Source: Oscillospiraceae bacterium
GTDB lineage: Bacteria > Bacillota > Clostridia > Oscillospirales > Ruminococcaceae
Assembly: GCA_009784765.1 (NCBI GenBank)
Contig: WQXP01000025.1
Span: 1 to 10,066, forward strand
Direction of reading: 5' to 3'
DNA length: 10,066 bases
Under the pieces are notes generated by a model. It saw only the letters and a list, made by a program, of their open reading frames with translations, searched no databases and was not told the origin of the DNA. Shown one piece after another: positions 4,783 through 10,066 of this stretch (position 1 is the stretch's first letter; the number at the start of each line of letters is the position of its first letter). Both the position numbers and the translations under genes were made by a program.

Positions 4783-6012
4783 ATGAACACAACTGCGGAC
4801 GTTACTCGCAACAGTATTCTGATTGTTGACGACGAGAAGTCAAACATCATGGAGCTTGTTCATATCTTGGACGGCGATTACAAAACTTACATTGAAAGGG
4901 ACAGCCGCGCAGCATTTAAGACGGCTCAGCGTGTCATGCCCGATGTTATTCTGCTCGACATAATTATGCCTGAAACAGACGGCTATGAGGTGTTACAGGC
5001 TTTGAAAAAAAGCGACAAAACCAAGGATACACCCGTCATATTTATCACAGGGCTTGATGACAGTGAAGCTGAAGAGAAGGGGCTGGCACTCGGGGCGGCG
5101 GATTATATTGTGAAGCCTTTCCATAAAGCAATCGTCAGGTTAAGAATCCGTAACCAAATAGAGCTTGTGAACCATATGCGAACCCTCGAGGAACGCGACG
5201 AATTAAAACGCCAATTAGAAATCAACAGGGAGCTGCGTGAAATAGCCGAGCATTCTAACCGCGTGAAGGGCGAATTTCTCTCACGAATGAGCCACGAGAT
5301 GATTACCCCCATGAACGCGATTATGGGAATGGCGCAAATCGCCCGAATTAAAACCGGCGACGAATCTGATGAGTGTATTTATCAAATCGAAAAAGCGTCA
5401 AAGCATTTACTGGGTTTAATTAACGATGTTCTTGATTTATCGGGAATGGAGTATGGCGCGTTCAAAGTTAATGAGGCACCTTTCGAATTTGGTGCGATGC
5501 TGCGGAAAATATTAAAGCCGATAGGGTATAACGCCGCTGAAAAACAGCAAGAGTTCAAGCTGAATATTGACTCTGCCCTCTCAACCACATTCATAAGCGA
5601 CGAAAACCGCTTGAAACAAGTGATTACCACCCTGCTCGGAAATGCAGTGAAATTCACCCCCGAAAAAGGAGAGGTGAATTTCACGGCTCGCATATTAAAA
5701 GCAAAAGAAAAGATAAGCCCAAAGGGCGGGCAGGAAAGCCCCGAAACGATAACACTTCAGATAGAAGTGCGGGACAACGGCGCAGGAATATCGCCGGAGA
5801 AACAAGAGAAGCTTTTCGATATTTTTGAACAAGAGAACGGAAGCGCGAACAGAGTGCAAGGGGGCATAGGAATCGGGCTTGCTCTGTCTAAGCGGATTAT
5901 CGAAATCATGGGCGGTGAACTGTCCTTCGAATCGCAGTTAGGCGTCGGTTCGGTATTTCGCTTCACCTGTGAGTTGAAGAAAGCTCCTCAAGCGCTTGCA
6001 GTGCTTCCTTGA
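4783..6012 (+). CDS. Cytoplasmic receiver-histidine kinase fusion protein
   Basis: A 409-residue protein with no membrane segment. Residues 10-125 form a response-regulator receiver with acidic D16/D17, phosphoacceptor D59 (LLDIIMPETDG), T89 and K111 (VKPF). A charged, probably coiled-coil linker (about 126-160) follows. The HisKA helix carries H171 in MSHEMITPMN, and the HATPase region has an N box at N287, DNGAG at 331, FDIFEQ and GGIGIGL at 360-366. The arginine usual in the H box (SHE-x-R-TP) is isoleucine here. Such proteins usually receive phosphate or a partner signal through the receiver and modulate autophosphorylation; the target is unknown. ATG 4783 is chosen because it follows AGGGAGAG by eight bases and starts just before the receiver; upstream in-frame TTG/ATG codons lie within the promoter. 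The last 16 codons overlap the convergent hybrid-kinase gene. Confidence 0.93.
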   Translation: MNTTADVTRNSILIVDDEKSNIMELVHILDGDYKTYIERDSRAAFKTAQRVMPDVILLDIIMPETDGYEVLQALKKSDKTKDTPVIFITGLDDSEAEEKGLALGAADYIVKPFHKAIVRLRIRNQIELVNHMRTLEERDELKRQLEINRELREIAEHSNRVKGEFLSRMSHEMITPMNAIMGMAQIARIKTGDESDECIYQIEKASKHLLGLINDVLDLSGMEYGAFKVNEAPFEFGAMLRKILKPIGYNAAEKQQEFKLNIDSALSTTFISDENRLKQVITTLLGNAVKFTPEKGEVNFTARILKAKEKISPKGGQESPETITLQIEVRDNGAGISPEKQEKLFDIFEQENGSANRVQGGIGIGLALSKRIIEIMGGELSFESQLGVGSVFRFTCELKKAPQALAVLP

Positions 6013-9000
6013 AGTTATAGTTCTTCATATACGACACTAAGTTCTCACTGCCCGGAATTGACTGTACTTCATCGAGCATATCTTCACAGCCGGGGTTTTT
6101 TGCTCGCAACATCGGCTCTAACCGGGCAAGAATTTCGTGGATTGCCGCCTTGTCTGTGATTTGCTTTATTTCTCGCGAATTGTGCTTTTCTGCCAAGGGT
6201 GCTAATTCTGTGAGAACCGCTTTCAGCTCAGTTTCGAGGGCGTTTAGCTGCGCTTGCGTGAGCAAGTTCGAACCGCCGGCAAGAGCCTCTTCCGCCTGCG
6301 CTGCCGCTTTTCGCAGAGCATTCTTTTCGATTTGCGCCGCATTGCTCTTGAGTGAGTGGGTAATTCTGTGTGCCGCCTTTACGTCGCCGCCTTCTAAGGC
6401 GGCTTTTATTTGCTCAAAAGCCTCTTGATTATTTTCTGCAAAGGAAAGCATTGCTTTTTCCATGAGTTGTTCGCTCTCTTTACTCTGATTCTGTGAGTCT
6501 ATAGCAGTAACACTGACCGGGGTGAAGTATTTGAGCAAGCATCTCCACAACACCTGTGAGGTGAAGGGTTTTCCTAAATAATCGACAATGCCGCTGTTTT
6601 TGTAGAGTTCCAAGTCCCCCGCCATGATATTGGCAGTCAAAGCGACTATAGGTGTTTCCACGCCGAGTGCGAATATTTCGCGCGTGGCTTCGAGCCCGTC
6701 CATGACAGGCATATGAATATCCATAAAGATTAAATCAAAGGTTTTTTCGCCGTTTTTCATGCGCTGAGCAACCATGTCAACCCCTTGTTTTCCGTCAAAG
6801 GCAACTGCGGTTTCTAACCCTACTCGTTTCAAATGCTCGCAAATTACCTGCCTGTTGAGTGCATTATCCTCGCATACTAAAACTTCGCCGCAGAAATTCG
6901 GTTTTTCAAGGTCGCTCAGCATGATTTTATGCGCCGATGAAGCACGCGTCGAATCAACCAAATCAAACATCAGCTCAAAGCTGAATTCGCTGCCTTGTCC
7001 TTGGGTGCTTTTCACTGTAAGAACACCGCCCATAAGCTCAATGAGGTCTTTGGCTATAGTCAGCCCTAAGCCTGTTCCGCCGAATCGCCGAGTTACACTT
7101 TCGTCTGCTTGAATAAAAGGTTTGAAAATCTTATCAACTTGCTCTTCGCTCATGCCTATTCCGCTGTCTTTTACGGCAAAGCGAACACGGGCATATCTGT
7201 CGTCGCGTTCAATGAGGGCAACATTGAGTTTAATCGTCCCGCTGTCGGTGAATTTCACGGCATTGCTCAGCAGGTTTGAGAAGATTTGCCGAAGCCGCAC
7301 AGGGTCTCCGCTGAACTGATTGTTTCCTACTTGCTCCTCGAATTGGCTTGAGAACGAATCCGCCCCGCAAAGCAGAGCTATTCCCTTATCGTCGGTTTGC
7401 GGCTCAATCGCCATGCGGCATTGCTCGATTACGTCTTGCAAATCAAAGGGGATTTGCTCAAGCGTAACTCTCCCTGATTCGATTTTGGCACTGTCTAAAA
7501 TATCATTAACGATGTTCAGAAGCCACTTTGCATTATCGCTGATATTCTTGAGGTATTCTGAGGTTTTGGCGGAAATGTCATCATCTGAGGCAAGCTCAGA
7601 AAAGCCTATGATGCTGTTCATAGGTGTGCGGATTTCGTGGCTCATATTAGCAAGGAAAATCGACTTGCTGCGATTGGCATCTTCGGCGAAATCGCGGGCA
7701 ATGCGCATATTGTCTTCTGCTTCTCGGGCTTCCCATGTTTTTTCGTCTATCAAAGTTTTAAGCCGCGCCCCTTCACCGCTTTTTGTAATAAGAATAATCA
7801 CAACAAGCACAAAGATGAGGAACAAAAGCACAATCAACCCAATTAGCCAAGGACGCTGTGCTTCAATTACTTTTGCACGATAGTCATATGTTCGCTGAGT
7901 CCATTGCGAGGTTATTTCTTCAACATCGAGTATTCCGAATACTTTATCGACGATTGAACGCAAAACCACCTCATCTCTTGTGAAAGCAATCTGAGTGTCT
8001 ACGGGTTCGCCGAAAACACGGTTGATTTTGTACCCGGGCAACTCTTGAAAATGTGTCAAATGCAGAACACGGTTTGAACCTGTCATAACCATGTCCACAT
8101 CATCGTTCTTGAGTGCCTCTAACGCCCCGTCAATGCCATCGAACTCGGTGATTTGCGTATGATGGGGGAACCACTCACGAAACATTCGGGCGTGGCTTGT
8201 ATTCGCCGCAACACCTACCCGCACATGATGAATCTCATTGATTGTTACCTTAGGGAAATCTGCTTTGGAAATAAGGGCGGCGTATTCGTCGATAATCGTA
8301 TACTGTGACCAAATGTTGGTTTCTTCCCGTTGCGGGCTTCGCGCTAACGAGGGGATTGCCCGCACCGCGCCGCTTTCTAACAACCGTAATAAGTCACCGA
8401 AGTTCGCGTGTTCATCATGGGCGACTTCGAACTTCAACCCTGTGTAGTGTGTAACTTGCTTTAACAAATCAAAATAAATGCCATCCCACTGATTTTCCCG
8501 GGGATTATAAAAGCTCAGCGGATAGTTGACATTAAAAGCAGCAACGGGAATAACAGGATTTGCGGCGATATAAGCACGTTCATCGTCAGTGAGCATCCTC
8601 TCAATTTTGTGCAGGCGATACTCCCGCTCTCCGCGAGTGTACAGATGAGCCAAGTAAGGTAATGCGCCGCTTTGCAGGGCTTTATCTATCACGGAAATGA
8701 TTGCTTCAAACTCATCGTTACCCGTAGCCATAGACACGGGGTTGAAAATCAGCGGGAAGTAGTTTTCAATCACTACATCTTCATAGTCGATAAAGTAAGC
8801 GTCGATAATACTTGCGGCGATGAAAGCGTCGGCTTCACCGCTTTTGAGCATCTCGTATGCCGCCACATAGTCTGTAACCCAAGAAGCCTCATAGGTGCTT
8901 CTGTCAGTAACGGCGGCAACAAACTCTTCAAGAGGCGTGTTTTGAATAAATACGAACTTCAGCGGGCGCTGTGCCAAGATTTCCGCGAAGTCCGGGCTTC

Positions 9001-9493
9001 CTGTGATTCGCACAGTGATGAACTGCCGCTCTGCGATTGGGTCGGTAAGGTGATATTTTAGGCGGCGTTCGGGGGTTGCCATCATATTCCCCGTGAAATC
9101 AAGCTCATTTTTATCTAATCTTTCGGCGATTTCAAAAGACGAAAGGTTTTTCGGAATAAACTCAATACCGAAAAGCTGTGTCAACCACTCGCAGAAAAAC
9201 ACGGAGTATCCGCCGTGTTCACCGTTTGATTTGTAAAACAGCTCTGTTGACGGAATCATTCCGAAAGACAGTGATGTGTATTTTCTCTGCAGTTCTTCAA
9301 TTGCCGCAATTTCGCTCTGCGTTACTTCGGGAATATCGCGAAATGAAGCGAAAGGCGATTCAATCCCCCGTGAGTTTTCAGCGTCAATCGGCGTTTCACA
9401 GCCGGACAGCGACAACATAACAGACACTAAGGGAGGCAGCAGTGCAAGTGCGGTTATAATCGCAGCAATTCTGTTTTTGTAAGTTTTAGCCAT
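5963..9493 (-). CDS. BvgS-like hybrid sensor kinase: two solute-binding domains, kinase, receiver, HPt
   Basis: A 1176-residue hybrid histidine kinase. Residues 9-31 are a hydrophobic signal ending in the lipobox LSGC (C32). Two tandem type-3 solute-binding-like (PBPe) domains follow at about 73-300 and 312-545, then a single membrane segment (549-571) and a short coiled linker with no obvious PAS domain. The HisKA helix has H619 in MSHEIRTPMN. The ATPase has N744, DSGIGM at 776 and GGTGLGL at 805-811. A receiver with D925 (FMDIHMPVMDG) comes next, and an HPt domain with H1046 in THSLKSNA. The tail (about 1115-1176) is helical, ending in EELSSTHR. The domains support a His-Asp-His relay responding to an external small ligand, as in BvgS/EvgS; the ligand and final response regulator are not visible. 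The start has TGAGGT nine bases upstream. The final 50 bp overlap the convergent receiver-kinase gene. Confidence 0.95.
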   Translation of the reverse strand: MAKTYKNRIAAIITALALLPPLVSVMLSLSGCETPIDAENSRGIESPFASFRDIPEVTQSEIAAIEELQRKYTSLSFGMIPSTELFYKSNGEHGGYSVFFCEWLTQLFGIEFIPKNLSSFEIAERLDKNELDFTGNMMATPERRLKYHLTDPIAERQFITVRITGSPDFAEILAQRPLKFVFIQNTPLEEFVAAVTDRSTYEASWVTDYVAAYEMLKSGEADAFIAASIIDAYFIDYEDVVIENYFPLIFNPVSMATGNDEFEAIISVIDKALQSGALPYLAHLYTRGEREYRLHKIERMLTDDERAYIAANPVIPVAAFNVNYPLSFYNPRENQWDGIYFDLLKQVTHYTGLKFEVAHDEHANFGDLLRLLESGAVRAIPSLARSPQREETNIWSQYTIIDEYAALISKADFPKVTINEIHHVRVGVAANTSHARMFREWFPHHTQITEFDGIDGALEALKNDDVDMVMTGSNRVLHLTHFQELPGYKINRVFGEPVDTQIAFTRDEVVLRSIVDKVFGILDVEEITSQWTQRTYDYRAKVIEAQRPWLIGLIVLLFLIFVLVVIILITKSGEGARLKTLIDEKTWEAREAEDNMRIARDFAEDANRSKSIFLANMSHEIRTPMNSIIGFSELASDDDISAKTSEYLKNISDNAKWLLNIVNDILDSAKIESGRVTLEQIPFDLQDVIEQCRMAIEPQTDDKGIALLCGADSFSSQFEEQVGNNQFSGDPVRLRQIFSNLLSNAVKFTDSGTIKLNVALIERDDRYARVRFAVKDSGIGMSEEQVDKIFKPFIQADESVTRRFGGTGLGLTIAKDLIELMGGVLTVKSTQGQGSEFSFELMFDLVDSTRASSAHKIMLSDLEKPNFCGEVLVCEDNALNRQVICEHLKRVGLETAVAFDGKQGVDMVAQRMKNGEKTFDLIFMDIHMPVMDGLEATREIFALGVETPIVALTANIMAGDLELYKNSGIVDYLGKPFTSQVLWRCLLKYFTPVSVTAIDSQNQSKESEQLMEKAMLSFAENNQEAFEQIKAALEGGDVKAAHRITHSLKSNAAQIEKNALRKAAAQAEEALAGGSNLLTQAQLNALETELKAVLTELAPLAEKHNSREIKQITDKAAIHEILARLEPMLRAKNPGCEDMLDEVQSIPGSENLVSYMKNYNFKEALQALEELSSTHR

Positions 9494-9525
9494 AATTTTA
9501 GAACCTCATTTCATTAGCTGTCATA

Positions 9526-9554
9526 ATTATACCACACTCATGAAATTTTTGCAA
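9526..9554 (-). promoter_or_regulatory. Promoter of the hybrid sensor kinase gene
   Basis: Reading leftward, -35 TTGCAA (9549-9554), 17-bp spacer, perfect -10 TATAAT (9526-9531) with extended TG. The predicted start near 9519 leaves a leader of about 25 bases containing the Shine-Dalgarno GAGG (9504-9507). The TTGCA-type -35 with an extended -10 resembles the two mirror promoters at 4561-4641. Confidence 0.75.
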
Positions 9555-9594
9555 GTAAGTTTACAAATTTTTTTCAAAAAAGCCAAAAAATGTG

Positions 9595-9623
9595 TTGACA
9601 AAGCGTAAAAGCTGTGATATACT
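9595..9623 (+). promoter_or_regulatory. Promoter of phoU
   Basis: Perfect -35 TTGACA (9595-9600), 17-bp spacer, -10 TATACT (9618-9623) with extended TG. A start near 9630 gives a leader of about 30 bases with the Shine-Dalgarno AGGGGGG. It stands back to back with the promoter of the hybrid kinase. I see no convincing PhoP-type direct repeats (TTAACA-like) upstream. Confidence 0.8.
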
Positions 9624-9659
9624 ATATAAATAATATATTACGATAAGGGGGGCATTGTC

Positions 9660-10066
9660 ATGAGTATGAGAACAAAATTTGACGAGCAGTTGAGCAATCT
9701 AAACGAATCTTTGGTAGAAATGGGGAAAACGGTTGAAGTCGCAATTCGAGACGCTAACAAGGCGTTAGTCGAGAAAGACATAGACCTCGCGAAGCGCATC
9801 ATGAACTCCGACGACATGATTGACGACATGGAGAAAGAAATCGAGAGGCAGTGCCTCAAAATCATCTTACGCCAGCAACCCGTCGCGGGGGATTTGCGGT
9901 TGGTTTCCGCTGTCATGAAGATGATTACAGACTTAGAGCGAATTGGCGACCATGCGGCTGACATTTCTGAGCTTACTATATTCTTGGCACAAGAAGGCAA
10001 AGAGTATATCAAGAAGTTAGAGCATATCCCCATGATGGCGAAAGAAACAATCGAAATGCTTAACTC
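9660..10066 (+). CDS. phoU: PhoU, phosphate-signalling regulator (N-terminal part, cut by window edge)
   Basis: The frame opens at ATG 9660, seven bases after AGGGGGG, and runs 135 codons to the right edge (full PhoU is about 215-225 residues). The sequence is an all-helical PhoU repeat: MRTKFDEQLSNLNESLVEMG at the start, then IMNSDDMIDDMEKEIERQC, the hallmark LRQQPVAGDLRLVSAVMKM and LERIGDHAADI with its metal-binding acidic/His residues. The second repeat begins near the edge. PhoU links the Pst phosphate transporter to the PhoR kinase and represses phosphate-starvation genes. It usually follows pstB; here it starts its own transcript, with a sensor kinase, not pst genes, immediately upstream and divergent. 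Any pst or phoPR genes would have to lie beyond the right edge or elsewhere. A second ATG two codons later is a possible alternative start. Confidence 0.95.
   Translation, partial: MSMRTKFDEQLSNLNESLVEMGKTVEVAIRDANKALVEKDIDLAKRIMNSDDMIDDMEKEIERQCLKIILRQQPVAGDLRLVSAVMKMITDLERIGDHAADISELTIFLAQEGKEYIKKLEHIPMMAKETIEMLN

Noticed and set aside
6386..6403. Perfect 8-bp inverted repeat with a 2-base loop in the hybrid kinase gene
   Set aside because: It encodes an ordinary stretch of the HPt domain (K-A-A-L-E-G-G-D) of normal length, so codon chance explains it.
9638..10033. Leftward 131-codon open frame at the right edge
   Set aside because: Antisense shadow of phoU, rich in Ser and Met, with no domain and no ribosome site.

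Overview
The window looks like chromosomal DNA of an endospore-forming, Gram-positive Clostridia-type bacterium. Supporting this are a spoIIE gene with a sporulation-style promoter, a PDZ/radical-SAM DUF512 protein typical of that class, and Shine-Dalgarno sites of the AGGAGG type. This taxonomic reading is inference; no marker gene for a finer placement is present. All six complete or partial intact genes belong to recognised families. I see no phage, insertion sequence, CRISPR array, tRNA or rRNA.

Layout from left to right. (1) Positions 1-1341, leftward: the N-terminal 447 codons of spoIIE, running off the left edge. It has a consensus-like promoter with an unusually long 21-bp spacer. (2) 1502-2064, leftward: an unrecognised small protein gene broken by a one-base frameshift. 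(3) 2214-4554, leftward: a tight operon of a DUF512 radical-SAM protein followed by two half-size chromate-transporter (CHR family) proteins. Both junctions are ATGA overlaps, and a strong intrinsic terminator ends the unit. (4) 4555-4782: a short and densely structured intergenic region. It holds two near-identical divergent promoters forming a 33-bp-armed inverted repeat, then a compact four-armed palindromic element, then a perfect-consensus promoter. (5) 4783-6012, rightward: a cytoplasmic receiver-histidine kinase fusion. (6) 5963-9493, leftward: a 1176-residue BvgS-like hybrid kinase with two extracytoplasmic solute-binding-type domains, kinase, receiver and HPt modules. It converges on and overlaps the preceding kinase by 50 bp. 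(7) 9660-10066, rightward: the start of phoU, divergent from the hybrid kinase and with its own promoter.

How the genes may work together. The two kinases lie tail to tail. The small one has an N-terminal receiver that could accept phosphate from the HPt of the large one, so they may form one phosphorelay; this is inference from proximity only. PhoU, a phosphate-signalling regulator, is divergently transcribed from the large kinase gene, but nothing in the sequence ties the kinase to phosphate sensing.

The most unusual material is non-coding: the 4561-4734 region, and a heptanucleotide (ARTTGAC) repeat found both inside the DUF512 coding sequence and across the stop codon of the last operon gene. 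I found no complete undescribed multi-gene system.
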